In this document: piece after piece, positions 9,490-22,909 of the stretch
Numbering within the stretch: position 1 is the stretch's first letter
Layout of the letters: each line of letters begins with the position of its first letter
Source of the DNA: Streptococcus bovimastitidis
Lineage (GTDB): Bacteria; Bacillota; Bacilli; Lactobacillales; Streptococcaceae
Assembly: GCF_001885095.1 (NCBI RefSeq)
Contig: NZ_LZDD01000001.1
Span: forward strand, 682,001 to 746,000
Direction: 5' to 3'
DNA: 64,000 nt
The notes under the pieces: generated by a model
Told to the model about the DNA's origin: nothing
Databases searched by the model: none
Seen by the model: only the letters and a program-made list of their open reading frames with translations
Translations under genes and position numbers: made by a program

Positions 9490-11577
9490 ATGAAAAAGCA
9501 TATTGTTTTAAAAAGCAGTATTTTAAGTGTCGTTGCTGGTATGTCAATTCTTGCTTCAGCTGTGAATGCTGATCAGGTTGATCTTCAAGTATTAGGTGTT
9601 AATGATTTCCATGGTGCTATTGACCAAACAGGTTCAGCTTATATGCCTGATGGAAAAGTTTCGGGAGCTGGTACAGCCGCTCAACTTGATGCTTATATGG
9701 ACAAAGCCCAAACTGATTTCACGCAAACTAGCCCAACAGGTACAAGTATCCGTGTCCAAGCTGGTGATATGGTTGGTGCAAGTCCTGCCGATTCAGGCTT
9801 GTTACAAGATGAACCAACTGTTAAAGTATTCAATGAAATGAACGTGGAATATGGAACCCTTGGAAATCATGAATTTGATGAAGGTTTAGCAGAGTACAAC
9901 CGTATTATGACTGGAACTGCTCCAGCTGCTGATTCAAACATCAACCAAATTACTAAAGATTATCCGCATGAAGCATCTAATCAAACCATTGTTATTTCAA
10001 ACGTTGTTGATAAAACAACTGGTCAAATTCCTTACAATTGGCAACCGTATGCGATTAAAAACATCCCCGTTAATAATACTTCTGTAAATGTAGGTATTAT
10101 TGGTGTTGTTACAACTGAAATTCCTGACTTAGTTCTTAAACAAAACTACGAGCAATACAACTTCTTAGATGAAGCTGAAACAATTGCTAAATATGCTCGT
10201 GAACTCCGTGCACAAAATGTTAATGCTATCATGATTTTAGCTCACATTCCAGCAACTACTGGTAAAGACGGTATTGTTGGTAATGAAATTGCCACAATCA
10301 TGGAAAAAGTTAACCAAATTTATCCAGATAACAGTATTGATATCATCTTTACCGGTCATAACCATGTATATGCTAATGGAACAATCGGTAACACACGTGT
10401 TGTCCAAGCTCTTTCTTCAGGAAAAGCATATTCTGACGTACGTGGAACTCTAGATACAGATACACAAGACTTTATTGCTACTCCTACAGCTCAAGTTGTT
10501 GCTGTTGCACCTGGTGTTTTAACTGGAACTCCAGAAATTCAAGCAATTGTTGATAATGCTAATACAATTGTTGCTCAAGTTACAGAAACAAAAATCGGTA
10601 CAGCTGTTACAACTGACAGTATCTCAAAAGAAGTGAACGTTGATAAAGAATCAGCTCTTGGTAACCTTATTACAACAGCCCAATTAACAATTGCCAAAGA
10701 ATCATTCCCTGATGTTGATTTTGCCATGACTAATAATGGAGGTATCCGTGCTGACTTAGTGGTTAAAAGTGATGGAACAATTACTTGGGGTGCAGCACAA
10801 GCTGTTCAACCATTCGGTAATATCCTTCAAGTCATTGAACTCACTGGTCAACAAATTTATGATGCTTTAAACGAACAATACGATGAAGGTGAAAAATACT
10901 TCCTTCAAATGTCAGGTCTTAAATATACTTATACTGACAGTGGTTCAACAGATCCATTAAATCCTTACAAAGTTGTTAAAGCTTATAAAGCTGATGGTAC
11001 TGAAATTAACCCTAATGCTACATACAAAGTCGTAACAAATGACTTCCTATTTGGTGGTGGTGATGGCTTCAAGACCTTCAAAAATGGTAAATTACTTGGT
11101 GCTATTAACCCTGATACTGAAGTCTTCATTAAGTACATCAAAGATTTAGAAGCAAAAGGACAAAAAGTGTCAGCTGCCATTACAGGTGTAAAAACATATG
11201 TAACTATCAAAATGGAAGCTAAACAAACGACTGATGCTACTGGAACTCACGATATTGTTAACCGCCTCTACTTAGATCGCGATGGCAATGTTGTCGTTAC
11301 TGAACTTGTATCAGATCTCTTTACTCCAGCTCCAGTTGATGATACAAAACCAGAGGACACAACTAAACCAAGTCCTAAACCAGCAACTCTTCCAGTTAAA
11401 GTTAAAACATATGGTTACGTTTTAACAGCTGAAAAAGCTGCAAAAGATGCTCAAAAAGCAAGTGCAAATAAAGAATTGCCTACTGCTGGTAGCAATAACC
11501 AAAATTCAATTCTTCTGACTTTAGCAGGTATGGCTACTCTATCACTAGCTGGTCTCCTAAAGAAAAAAGAACAATAA
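9490..11577 (+). CDS. Sortase-anchored 5'-nucleotidase
   Basis: 695 residues. A signal peptide (MKKHIVLKSS… cut near ANA-DQ) precedes a calcineurin-like metallophosphatase domain (Asp39/His41 in VNDFHG, then GNHEFDEG and GHNHVYANG) and a 5'-nucleotidase C-terminal domain with NNGGIRADL and FGGGDGF substrate motifs. A Pro/Lys/Thr linker leads to LPTAG at about residue 663, a hydrophobic stretch and KKKEQ: a sortase signal with A in place of the usual T-G order (LPXAG type). Homologues such as streptococcal S5nA, SsnA or NudP hydrolyse extracellular AMP/ADP to adenosine and affect immune evasion. Two overlapping Shine-Dalgarno-like runs (AGGAG, GGAG) precede the ATG. Confidence 0.93.
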   Translation: MKKHIVLKSSILSVVAGMSILASAVNADQVDLQVLGVNDFHGAIDQTGSAYMPDGKVSGAGTAAQLDAYMDKAQTDFTQTSPTGTSIRVQAGDMVGASPADSGLLQDEPTVKVFNEMNVEYGTLGNHEFDEGLAEYNRIMTGTAPAADSNINQITKDYPHEASNQTIVISNVVDKTTGQIPYNWQPYAIKNIPVNNTSVNVGIIGVVTTEIPDLVLKQNYEQYNFLDEAETIAKYARELRAQNVNAIMILAHIPATTGKDGIVGNEIATIMEKVNQIYPDNSIDIIFTGHNHVYANGTIGNTRVVQALSSGKAYSDVRGTLDTDTQDFIATPTAQVVAVAPGVLTGTPEIQAIVDNANTIVAQVTETKIGTAVTTDSISKEVNVDKESALGNLITTAQLTIAKESFPDVDFAMTNNGGIRADLVVKSDGTITWGAAQAVQPFGNILQVIELTGQQIYDALNEQYDEGEKYFLQMSGLKYTYTDSGSTDPLNPYKVVKAYKADGTEINPNATYKVVTNDFLFGGGDGFKTFKNGKLLGAINPDTEVFIKYIKDLEAKGQKVSAAITGVKTYVTIKMEAKQTTDATGTHDIVNRLYLDRDGNVVVTELVSDLFTPAPVDDTKPEDTTKPSPKPATLPVKVKTYGYVLTAEKAAKDAQKASANKELPTAGSNNQNSILLTLAGMATLSLAGLLKKKEQ

Positions 11578-11585
11578 TAAAGCTT

Positions 11586-11619
11586 AAAACCCATGCCTTT
11601 TAAAGGGCATGGGTTTTTT
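11586..11619 (+). terminator. Terminator after the 5'-nucleotidase
   Basis: AAAACCCATGCC / GGGCATGGGTTTTTT hairpin with a four-to-six base loop and a T6 tail, eight bases past the stop. Confidence 0.95.
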
Positions 11620-11699
11620 GATAACAAAAGTTAATCTAAATATATGTGTAGAAACTTTATTCGATTTTCAATTATACAAGGTTAAAACATCAGAAGAAA

Positions 11700-12110
11700 T
11701 TATATAAGGATTCCTTCTAAATGGTCCAGTTCATGTTGACAAATTTGTGCAGGTAAACCACTTAAGGTTAAGGATTTACGACGCCAATTATGATCACGAT
11801 ATTCTACTTTTATTTCAGCAAATCGTTTTGTTGGACGACTTCCAGTCAAAGATAAGCAGGATTCTTCGGTTTGATAAGGCTCTTTTTGACTAACCACTTT
11901 AGGATTAAACATGACTAAATCAACAAAACCCATGGAAACCACGATAATCCGTTTCGATTCTCCGATCATATTGGCTGCCATACCCAAACAATTTTCACGA
12001 TGAAAGGCTAGAGTGTCCAATAAATCTGTACCGATTTGAATGTCTTCTTTAGTCGCCTCTTTAGCAATTTGTTGTAAAAATAATGGGTCCTTAACTAATT
12101 TGCGAATCAC
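11700..12110 (-). CDS. Peptide deformylase-like protein, atypical motif I
   Basis: 136 residues from GTG 12110, which has AAGGAG seven bases upstream; the seven-codon-longer ATG frame would place that Shine-Dalgarno inside the gene. Deformylases remove the formyl group from nascent proteins using a metal held by Cys and HExxH. Here motif III is intact (QHELDH), motif II is ESCLS instead of EGCLS, and motif I is GMAANMIG instead of GLAAPQIG, so the catalytic Gln is Met. Firmicutes often carry two def genes, one poorly active; this looks like the second kind. It may still bind metal. Confidence 0.8.
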   Translation of the reverse strand: MIRKLVKDPLFLQQIAKEATKEDIQIGTDLLDTLAFHRENCLGMAANMIGESKRIIVVSMGFVDLVMFNPKVVSQKEPYQTEESCLSLTGSRPTKRFAEIKVEYRDHNWRRKSLTLSGLPAQICQHELDHLEGILI

Positions 12111-12163
12111 AATGCTTCTCCTTAAGTTCAATTGCTATTATTATATCAGAATATTTTAGAAAG

Positions 12164-12192
12164 CAAAAAGAACTCATCCATAATGAGTTCTT
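12164..12192 (-). terminator. Terminator after gdhA
   Basis: Reading minus: AAGAACTCAT, short loop, ATGAGTTCTT followed by TTTGC. It lies just after the gdhA stop. Confidence 0.85.
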
Positions 12193-12198
12193 CAGTGA

Positions 12199-15447
<3,249 letters not shown>

Positions 15448-15448
<1 letters not shown>

Positions 15449-17187
15449 TAGTCCACCTCCACTTCCATTGAGCTATTGAGTTGCGAGTTGGCAATTTCTG
15501 AATAGATGGCATTGCTTTCCAACAACTCTTCATGGGTTCCACGACCAACAATTTCGCCCTGATCTAAAACAATGATTTGATCAGCATCCATAATGGTTCC
15601 AACCCGTTGGGCAACAATCAGAACAGTGGCATCCTGTGTCACTTCTTTTAAACGTCGCCTTAATTCAGCGTCTGTCTTATAATCCAAAGCTGAAAAGGAA
15701 TCATCGAAAATGTAAATGTCTGGTTTTTTAACAACAGCACGCGCAATCGAGAGCCTTTGTTTTTGCCCACCAGACAAATTACTTCCACCTTCTGCCAGAT
15801 GCGTCTCGTAACCCTCTTCCCTACTTTCAATGAAGGATTTAGATTGAGAGACATCACTTGCATGATCCAACTCAGGACGACTAGCATCTTCTTTACCATA
15901 GCGAATATTTTCTTCGATGGTTCCGGTGAATAGCAGAGCTTTTTGGGGAATGAAGCCAATTTTCGAGCGAAGTGCTTTTAATTGATAGTCCCTGACATCG
16001 ATGCCATCGACCAAAATTTTTCCGAAAGTAACATCGAAAAAACGTGGGATTAAATTGACGAGAGAAGATTTCCCTGAACCTGTTGAACCAATAAAAGCAA
16101 TGGTTTCTCCAGGCTTTGTCTTGAAAGAAATATTATTTAAAACTGGATTTTCTGTTTCTCCTGGATAAGCAAAAGTCACATTATCAAATTCTAGATAACC
16201 TCTAGTTTCACTTTCAGTAATGCCATCTTCATTTTTGGAAATTGACAGAGATATTTCAAGGACTTCGCTTATTCTTTGACTGGAAACAGCCATTCTTGGA
16301 TACATGGTAAACAAATTGGCAAACATTAAAAAGGCAAACATAGCATGAAAACTATACTCAATAAAGGCTACTAAATCACCAATTTTAAAGGCTGCTTTTT
16401 GTAAAGGATCTAAAGCAAACCAGACAATAGCAACAATCATGGCAATAATAATTTGCACAAAAAGGGGCTCTGTTAAGCCAGTTAATGTAAACAATTTTTT
16501 TGAAGTATTGGCATAATCTTGATTTTGTTGCTGAAAACGCTCCTCTTGGAAACTTTCTCTGGAAAATGCCCTGATTACCCTTAATCCCGTTAAATTTTCA
16601 CGAACTAATTGATTGAGTCTATCCAAATTTGCCTGTTGCTTCTCAGATAAAGGTTTGGTTTTTATGGCAACATATAGAACAACAACAATTAAAAAGGGCA
16701 TTGATACGGCAACTATCCAAGCTAAAGAAGGGCTAGTTATCAAAATCATGATGACAGAAAATAGCATCATAAAAGGAGTGACAACACCAAGTCGTAATCC
16801 CATTTCAGCAAATTGCATTAAGACAAAGGCATCATTTGTGATACGGGTTACTAAGGAGGATACACCGATTTTTTCATACTCAGTATGTGAATAGTCCTGC
16901 AATTTTTGATACATATCATTGCGCAGGTCTTTTATCATTTGTGTTGTTAATTGACTTGAAGCATAGGCTAAAATAATGCGACCAATAACACCTAAAATAA
17001 TAATGATGAACATGATTCCAGTCCAAAAATAGAGAGATTGGGGATTTTTATCTGCTATTCCTTGATCAATCATTTTGGCTAGAATTGCTGGCAAACCAAG
17101 ATTAACCAATACAAAAAATAGAGCACCAATGATATCTAGTAGAAGCCAAACTTTACCTTTTTTAATATAAGTCCAAATTAAGGCCAT
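15448..17187 (-). CDS. Heterodimeric ABC exporter, subunit with degenerate Walker B
   Basis: 579 residues from ATG 17187 (GGAGGTGTAAA upstream; the 14-codon longer frame runs through a terminator hairpin and is unlikely). Membrane domain about 1-310, ATPase domain with Walker A GSTGSGKSS, signature LSGGQKQR and Walker B IYIFDDSFSALD, where Asp replaces the catalytic Glu; the H-loop is VAQRVGT, with Gln in place of His. These changes mark the non-catalytic half. One-base overlap with the next gene implies coupling. An intrinsic terminator directly upstream may regulate readthrough. Confidence 0.9.
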
Positions 17188-17204
17188 TTTACACCTCCTT
17201 CTTG

Positions 17205-17234
17205 CTAAAAAAGAAGCGCTAGTCTGCACTTCTT
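17205..17234 (-). terminator. Terminator/possible attenuator before the second ABC exporter
   Basis: Reading minus: AAGAAGTGC, loop AGACTA, GCGCTTCTT then TTTT. It ends 18 bases before the exporter ATG. It may end the upstream GNAT operon, but no promoter can fit between it and the exporter Shine-Dalgarno, so exporter transcripts probably pass through it. Confidence 0.75.
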
Positions 17235-17279
17235 CATTTATTCTAGTTTACCATATTTTCCATAGCTTAAGCAATGACC

Positions 17280-17756
17280 TTAAGTAAGATTTTTTAGCAT
17301 CCAAATATCCATTAAAAAGTGATTCTCGTGATTAGGCAATGGTCTTTCTAAGGATTCATAACCCATCTTGTGATAAAAGGGAATGGCCCTCTCTAATTGG
17401 CTTGAACTTTCCAAATACATTTGACTAAAGTTCATTTGTCTAGCCACTTCTTCTACTTTTGTCAGTAAGGTAGACCCAATTCCTTTACCTCTATAATTAG
17501 AGGCAACATAACACTTTTGCAATTCACAAATATCCTTGCTTAATGGGGCAAAACCAGCACCTGCAATAATTTGCCCTTGCTCTTCGACAACGAAATATGC
17601 TGAAGCTGGTATTTCTTGGTAATAAGCAGTTAAATGGTCTAGCTGAGGATCCGTATAAGCTGTACCAGGAAGGTCTAAAGCAACCTCTTCAAGTGAGGTT
17701 CGAATAATGGCAGCTATTTCTTGGTCATCCTTTTTTTGAATCGGTCTAATAAGCAT
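17280..17756 (-). CDS. GNAT-family N-acetyltransferase
   Basis: 158 residues. The acetyl-CoA binding motif A is clear (RGKGIGSTLLTKVEE near residue 90), with the C-terminal LESSSQLERAIPFYHKMGYES segment typical of GNAT strand/helix 5. It transfers an acetyl group to an amine; the acceptor cannot be told. It is the last gene of the DUF1149-degV-dapB-cca-ABC-F run, two bases after the ABC-F stop, so it is probably co-transcribed. The next gene downstream is separated by a terminator. Confidence 0.82.
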   Translation of the reverse strand: MLIRPIQKKDDQEIAAIIRTSLEEVALDLPGTAYTDPQLDHLTAYYQEIPASAYFVVEEQGQIIAGAGFAPLSKDICELQKCYVASNYRGKGIGSTLLTKVEEVARQMNFSQMYLESSSQLERAIPFYHKMGYESLERPLPNHENHFLMDIWMLKNLT

Positions 17757-17758
17757 CC

Positions 17759-19630
17759 TTATGGCTCCAATTCACTCAAATACTCATAACGATCATATTT
17801 TTCCAATAAATCTTCATTGAGCTGATCAATTTCTTTTTGTAAATCAGCAAGTTTCCCATAATCACTACCAACATCAAGCATCTGCTCTTCAAGACTAGCA
17901 ATTTGTTCTTCAATGTCAGCAATCTCATCTTCGATTTTTGCCCATTCTTGTTTTTCCATATAAGACATGCGTTTCATATCTGTTAATATTTTAGCTTCCA
18001 TTTTAGGAGCTTTTTTAGGTTTGAGAATTTGATTTTCCTTTTGGAATTCTTTTTCATCCAAGTAGTCACTATAATTTCCAAAGAAAGTCTTAATCTGACC
18101 ATTCTCAAAAGATAAGATTTTATTAGCCACTTTATCAAGGAAATAGCGGTCATGACTTACCGTAATCACCGGACCAGAAAAGGAATTTAAAAAGTTTTCA
18201 AGTACTGTTAGAGTCGCAATATCTAAGTCATTGGTAGGCTCATCCAATAATAAGACATTGGGTTTTTCAATCAATATTTTCAAGAGAAAAAGTCGTTTCT
18301 TCTCACCACCAGAAAGTTTAGCGATGATTGAGCCGTGGGTAGACCTTGGAAAGAGAAATTGTTCTAACAATTCACTGATACTCGTACTACCTACACTGGT
18401 TTTAACTTCATCAGCTACTTCCTGAAGGTAGGAGATAACCCGTTTGCTCTCATCCATGCCTTTGATTTGTTGTGAAAAATAGCCAATACGAATGGTTTCA
18501 CCAATGTCAACCTTGCCTGATGTTGCTTGGATGTCACCATTTATCAATTGTAAAAGCGTTGTTTTACCAACCCCATTATCACCTACAATTCCAATACGAT
18601 CCTTATTTTGAATCAAAAGATTGAAGTCGCTAATTAAGGGTTTGGATGGCTCATAAGCAAAGGACACATCTTCAAAATTAATGACTTTCTTGCCAATCCG
18701 ACTGGTTTCAAAGGACATTTCCAAATCATCACCTGATGTGCTTTGAGACAAATCAGCTTTTAGGTCATTAAAGCGATTAATTCGGGCCAGTTGTTTGGTT
18801 GCACGCGCCTGCGGTTGGGTCCGCATCCAAGATAATTCTTGCTTATACAATTGTTTTTTTTTGTGCAGACTGGCCGCATCACGCTCATCTTGTTCTGCCT
18901 TCAAACGGACATAATCTTGATAATTGCCCTGATATTCTATCAGGCTTGCATTATCCAATTCAAAAATCCGAGTTGCTAGACTGTCTAAGAAATAGCGATC
19001 ATGGGTGATGAAGAGGACGGTTTTTTTACTTGATTTAAGATAGTTGGTTAACCAAGCAATGGTATCAATATCCAAATGGTTGGTTGGTTCGTCAAGTAGT
19101 AATAAATCCGCAGCTCCTAATAAGACTTGTGCTAATTGAACGCGTCTTCTTAAGCCCCCAGATAAGAGCCCCACTTTTTGATTGAGGTCAGAAATACCAA
19201 GTTTAGAGAGAACTGTTTTGACATCACTCTCAATTGACCAAGCATCTAAACGGTCCATCTCAGCCATGACTTTCTCCAAGCGACCTTGGTTAGCTTCTGA
19301 ATAGTCAACCATTAATTGTTCATAATCACGAATCAATTTCATTTCTGGCAGATCGGCTGAAAGGACAGTTTCCAAGACTGTAGCCTGGTCATCGAAGTCA
19401 GGATCCTGAGTTAGATAGGACATTTTATAATCATTTGCCTTCATGAATGGTGTGACATCCCCATCGAAGCCTAATCTACCTGAGATAACATCTAATAAAG
19501 TCGTTTTTCCAGTCCCATTGACACCAATGATACCAATGCGATCATAGTCATGGATGAGGAAAGAAATATCGCGAAAAACAGTTTTATCACCGACTGATTT
19601 ACTTAATTTTTCAACTAAAAAGTCACTCAT
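17759..19630 (-). CDS. ABC-F ATPase of the YfmR/Uup type
   Basis: 623 residues with two ATPase domains and no membrane segments. Domain 1 has [17 protein letters not shown] and [12 protein letters not shown]; domain 2 has [17 protein letters not shown] and [12 protein letters not shown] linker of about 80 residues joins them, and a C-terminal acidic coiled coil (about residues 545-623) is the Uup/YfmR hallmark. ABC-F proteins act on the ribosome; YfmR helps ribosomes stalled on difficult peptides, especially without EF-P. ATG 19630 has AAGGGGACAAAA upstream and overlaps the end of cca by eight bases; the open frame upstream lies inside cca. Confidence 0.9.
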   Translation of the reverse strand: MSDFLVEKLSKSVGDKTVFRDISFLIHDYDRIGIIGVNGTGKTTLLDVISGRLGFDGDVTPFMKANDYKMSYLTQDPDFDDQATVLETVLSADLPEMKLIRDYEQLMVDYSEANQGRLEKVMAEMDRLDAWSIESDVKTVLSKLGISDLNQKVGLLSGGLRRRVQLAQVLLGAADLLLLDEPTNHLDIDTIAWLTNYLKSSKKTVLFITHDRYFLDSLATRIFELDNASLIEYQGNYQDYVRLKAEQDERDAASLHKKKQLYKQELSWMRTQPQARATKQLARINRFNDLKADLSQSTSGDDLEMSFETSRIGKKVINFEDVSFAYEPSKPLISDFNLLIQNKDRIGIVGDNGVGKTTLLQLINGDIQATSGKVDIGETIRIGYFSQQIKGMDESKRVISYLQEVADEVKTSVGSTSISELLEQFLFPRSTHGSIIAKLSGGEKKRLFLLKILIEKPNVLLLDEPTNDLDIATLTVLENFLNSFSGPVITVSHDRYFLDKVANKILSFENGQIKTFFGNYSDYLDEKEFQKENQILKPKKAPKMEAKILTDMKRMSYMEKQEWAKIEDEIADIEEQIASLEEQMLDVGSDYGKLADLQKEIDQLNEDLLEKYDRYEYLSELEP

Positions 19631-20834
19631 TTTTGTCCCCTTCTTCAATAAACTGGCGGATAGCTTCAATCTGATTTGGAACCTGTCCATTAACAATAGC
19701 TAGCTCAACTCGATTTAAAATCTCACCTAATTGCGGCCCCGGTTTCATACCCATTTCCTGCATTAAATAACGGCCATTAATCGCCATTTCATGTTTATCA
19801 TGGATGACTAATGCCTCATCCAACTCCTGAATTCTAGCAAAATCAGACTCTAAAGCCCTGGCTTGGCGTAAATCTTCTACAAGTAGCGCCACTTCTTTGC
19901 CGTAGGTGTAAAGGCTAAGCTTGTCCAGCTCCTGCTTTTCCCTAAAATGATATAGACTGACAATCTTACTAACAGCTTTTTGAAAGTCGTTTGATGTTTT
20001 CCATTTTTTGAGAAAAGCTCTGCTGTCATAGATCCCCAAACTGATCATCAGGTGTGCCCAGGCTTGAGCAGAATTCTCAAAGGTAAAGGTGTCCTTTATA
20101 ACAGCCATAAGTCTAAGCAAGTCCTCTTCTTTACCGGCTAAGTCTGGTAAGAATTGATTAGCTTGCGCGTCAATTAATAACGCCAAGCCTTTGCGCCAAT
20201 ACTCTGCCATTAATAACTTATCAAACTCAATAAAGATACGTTCGACAGATATTTTAGCTAAGAGCTTGGCCTCTTGTTTCATTGCCTGATAGGTTGCCTC
20301 TTCAATCGTAAAACCTAATGTGGCAGCAAAACGAAATCCTCTCATGACGCGAAGTGCATCCTCTTCAAAGCGTTCATGGGCCTTTCCTACTGCTCTCAGG
20401 CTCTTATTTTTTAAATCTTCCAAGCCATTAAAACAGTCAATGATATTGCCTTCTTCATCTAAAGCTAAAGCATTCACTGTAAAGTCTCTTCGTTTTAAAT
20501 CTTCTTCAAGAGAGCGCACGAAAGAGACATGGCTAGGGCGTCGAAAATCAACATATACATCTTCTGTTCTAAAAGTTGTAATTTCGTACTCTCCACCATT
20601 TTCTAAAACAAGGACCGTTCCATGTTCAATTCCCACATCGACTGTCCTCGGAAAAATGCTTTTTGTTTCTTGTGGGTAAGAAGAGGTAGCAATATCGACG
20701 TCGTGTATGGGACGTTCTAAGAGGACGTCACGTACACTGCCACCAACGAAGTAGGCTTCAAAGCCTGCTTCCTTTATTTGTCTTAGTATTGGTAAAGCCT
20801 TCTGAAATTCAGAAGGCATTGTCATTAATTTCAT
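19623..20834 (-). CDS. cca: CCA-adding tRNA nucleotidyltransferase
   Basis: 403 residues, class II nucleotidyltransferase superfamily. The N-terminal catalytic motif GGSVRDVLL…HDVDIATS (residues about 31-52) holds the metal-binding Asp pair, followed by [10 protein letters not shown] and the RRx[13 protein letters not shown] motif that selects ATP and CTP. It adds or repairs the 3' CCA of tRNA. The start overlaps the dapB stop by ATGA; in-frame ATGs at codons 4 and 6 are alternatives. Coupled to dapB and ABC-F. Confidence 0.94.
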   Translation of the reverse strand: MKLMTMPSEFQKALPILRQIKEAGFEAYFVGGSVRDVLLERPIHDVDIATSSYPQETKSIFPRTVDVGIEHGTVLVLENGGEYEITTFRTEDVYVDFRRPSHVSFVRSLEEDLKRRDFTVNALALDEEGNIIDCFNGLEDLKNKSLRAVGKAHERFEEDALRVMRGFRFAATLGFTIEEATYQAMKQEAKLLAKISVERIFIEFDKLLMAEYWRKGLALLIDAQANQFLPDLAGKEEDLLRLMAVIKDTFTFENSAQAWAHLMISLGIYDSRAFLKKWKTSNDFQKAVSKIVSLYHFREKQELDKLSLYTYGKEVALLVEDLRQARALESDFARIQELDEALVIHDKHEMAINGRYLMQEMGMKPGPQLGEILNRVELAIVNGQVPNQIEAIRQFIEEGDKNE

Positions 20835-21598
20835 AATAAATTCTCTAATCCATAAACCAGCTGTTTTTCTTTGACAACGGCTTTAATTCCAATATTAACA
20901 CCTTGCATGAAGGATTGTCGGTCATAAGAGTCATGTCTGATGGTAAGTCCTTCTCCTGGACCACCGAAAAGGACTTCTTGATGAGCAATTAGACCTGGCA
21001 AACGAACACTATGAATGTGAATTCCTTGATAGTCTGCCCCACGAGCTCCAGCAATCAGTTCTTCTTCTTCACTTGGCTTGATTTCAAGGTTTGAACGATT
21101 TTCAGCAATCACTTGTGCTGTTTTAAGAGCCGTTCCACTTGGTGCGTCTTTTTTCTGATCATGATGCAATTCAATAATTTCTAAGTTTGGAAAATACTGG
21201 GCTGCTTTTGCCGCAAATTCCATCAGTAAAATGGCGCCAATGGCAAAATTGGGTGCGATCAAACCACCAATTTCTTTCTGAGCAGAGAGAGCAACTAGAT
21301 GGTCAATCTCTTGATTGCTAAAGCCTGTCGTTCCAACTACTGGAGCAAAGCCATTCTCAAGAGCAAAGAGAGTATGCTCAAAAGCAAGCTCTGGTTTGGT
21401 AAAGTCAACCCAGACATCAGCCTGGAGATTTTTAAAATCTTCTTTTTGTTTAAAAACTGGAATACCTTGGTATTGGTCAACTTGCGTATGAGGATCTAAA
21501 AGTCCAACTAATTCTAATTCAGGGTCAGCTAAGACCATTGATGTTGTGGTTGACCCCATTTTGCCTCGATATCCGGCAATGATGACTTTAATTCCCAT
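20831..21598 (-). CDS. dapB: 4-hydroxy-tetrahydrodipicolinate reductase
   Basis: 255 residues. The N-terminal dinucleotide motif ([10 protein letters not shown]) and the conserved central segment [15 protein letters not shown] with its catalytic Lys are present, and [19 protein letters not shown] lies in the C-terminal domain. It reduces the dihydrodipicolinate precursor in lysine and peptidoglycan synthesis. ATG 21598 has AAAGGA upstream and gives the family N-terminus; the 16-codon longer frame overlaps degV. Four-base overlap with cca. Confidence 0.95.
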   Translation of the reverse strand: MGIKVIIAGYRGKMGSTTTSMVLADPELELVGLLDPHTQVDQYQGIPVFKQKEDFKNLQADVWVDFTKPELAFEHTLFALENGFAPVVGTTGFSNQEIDHLVALSAQKEIGGLIAPNFAIGAILLMEFAAKAAQYFPNLEIIELHHDQKKDAPSGTALKTAQVIAENRSNLEIKPSEEEELIAGARGADYQGIHIHSVRLPGLIAHQEVLFGGPGEGLTIRHDSYDRQSFMQGVNIGIKAVVKEKQLVYGLENLL

Positions 21599-21608
21599 AC
21601 TTTTTCCT

Positions 21609-22460
21609 TTATTCAATGATTGGTGAATAGCCAATTGCGACCGCATTTGAACCTAAATGAGCGCCGACAACAGAAGAAAAATTGGCTTCAGTAAAACAGT
21701 CTGATAAACCACTTTCCAGTAATAAATCTTTTAAGGTTGCAGCTTTTTTAGCACCGTTAGCATTTATGATTGAAAATTCAAAGTCACCTTCCTTAGCTTT
21801 CTCGTTTAATAAATCAACTAAGCGTTTCATGGCTTTTTTTTCAGTCCTTATTTTTTCAAAAACAACAATCTTTCCTTCATCATTAAAGTTTAAGATTGGC
21901 TTGATGCTAAGGAGATTCCCTAAAAGTGCAGAACCATTTGACAAACGACCCCCTTTAACCAAATGATTTAAATCATCTACTAAAATGTAGGCAGATGTTC
22001 CATCAATCTTAGTATGCAATTTACTAAGAATAGTTTCAAAACTATCGCCGTTATCATTCCATTTCATGATACTTTCAATCATATTTCCTGTCGGAACAGA
22101 TGCAATCTTACTATCTGGAAAAGCAATGGTTAGTTCAGGATGTTCATCAATCAAAAATTGGATATTTTGCCAAAAACCTGAAATACCTCCTGCTAAGAAC
22201 AAACCAATGACATGGGTGTAACCAGAAGCATGAATGTCAGATAAGATTTCGTCTAATTCAGTTAAGGATGGTTGACTGGTTTTAGGTAATTCTTGGCTTT
22301 CTGACATTTTCTGATAAAATTCATCCAAACTCATGTTGATGCCTTCATAATAAGTTTCATTATCAATGATAACTGGAATATTGAGCACATATAAATCATC
22401 GTGATTCTGTAGGGGTTCTGGAATGGCAGTAGTGTTATCGGTAACGATTGCTAATTTCAT
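21609..22460 (-). CDS. DegV-family fatty-acid-binding protein
   Basis: 283 residues with the DegV N-terminus ([14 protein letters not shown]), the [12 protein letters not shown] ligand-pocket motif near residue 60 and the C-terminal [15 protein letters not shown]. DegV proteins bind fatty acids; FakB members deliver them to the kinase FakA for phospholipid synthesis. Whether this is a FakB partner cannot be decided here, because no fakA is in the window. Its ATG overlaps the stop of the DUF1149 gene by one base. Confidence 0.88.
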   Translation of the reverse strand: MKLAIVTDNTTAIPEPLQNHDDLYVLNIPVIIDNETYYEGINMSLDEFYQKMSESQELPKTSQPSLTELDEILSDIHASGYTHVIGLFLAGGISGFWQNIQFLIDEHPELTIAFPDSKIASVPTGNMIESIMKWNDNGDSFETILSKLHTKIDGTSAYILVDDLNHLVKGGRLSNGSALLGNLLSIKPILNFNDEGKIVVFEKIRTEKKAMKRLVDLLNEKAKEGDFEFSIINANGAKKAATLKDLLLESGLSDCFTEANFSSVVGAHLGSNAVAIGYSPIIE

Positions 22461-22840
22461 TAATTCTTAAACTCCAAATTAATTCCCGGTCTATCAAGTG
22501 CAATTTCAGTCACTTCGTATGTTAAGCGTTGAACCATATCAAGCAAAGGTTCCGCTAAAGATTCAACTTCTTCTTGACTAAATTCGCTAGGTTTGTCAAT
22601 CAAACGATCGATAATGCGAACCATTTGGGAAATAACCCCACCAATGACGAATTCTTCCTTAACAATCATAAATTGAAGGACTGATACAATAACTGTTTCA
22701 TTTTTTTCTTCATCTTTGTTAAGCAATTGGAAAGTGACTTCGAAATTTGTTTCAGGGGTTCCATTTTCTTTTTCCCATTCTAAATTCCGAGCATCATAGT
22801 GGTATTGGTTAACAAATTCTTTTTCACGATATACTTGCAT
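22460..22840 (-). CDS. DUF1149 family protein
   Basis: 126 residues, soluble, no signal. I recognise it as the streptococcal DUF1149 family (MQVYREKEFVNQYHYDARN N-terminus), whose fold is reported to resemble SecB; function is not established. It heads the operon DUF1149-degV-dapB-cca-ABC-F-GNAT and has its own promoter just upstream and AAGGAGAAAAATAAATC before the ATG. A SecB-like chaperone role is only an inference from the fold. Confidence 0.75.
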   Translation of the reverse strand: MQVYREKEFVNQYHYDARNLEWEKENGTPETNFEVTFQLLNKDEEKNETVIVSVLQFMIVKEEFVIGGVISQMVRIIDRLIDKPSEFSQEEVESLAEPLLDMVQRLTYEVTEIALDRPGINLEFKN

Positions 22841-22871
22841 GATTTATTTTTCTCCTTGAGCGTTATTCCCC

Positions 22872-22900
22872 ATTATAGCATAGAATCTTAGATTATTAAA
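22872..22900 (-). promoter_or_regulatory. Promoter of the DUF1149-degV-dapB-cca operon
   Basis: On minus: extended -10 TGCTATAAT (hexamer 22877-22872), 17-base spacer and weak -35 TTTAAT (22900-22895). Confidence 0.55.
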
Positions 22901-22909
22901 GTTTACCCT

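Noticed and set aside
20320..20679. 119-codon plus-strand frame within cca
   Set aside because: Antisense shadow of a well-recognised gene.
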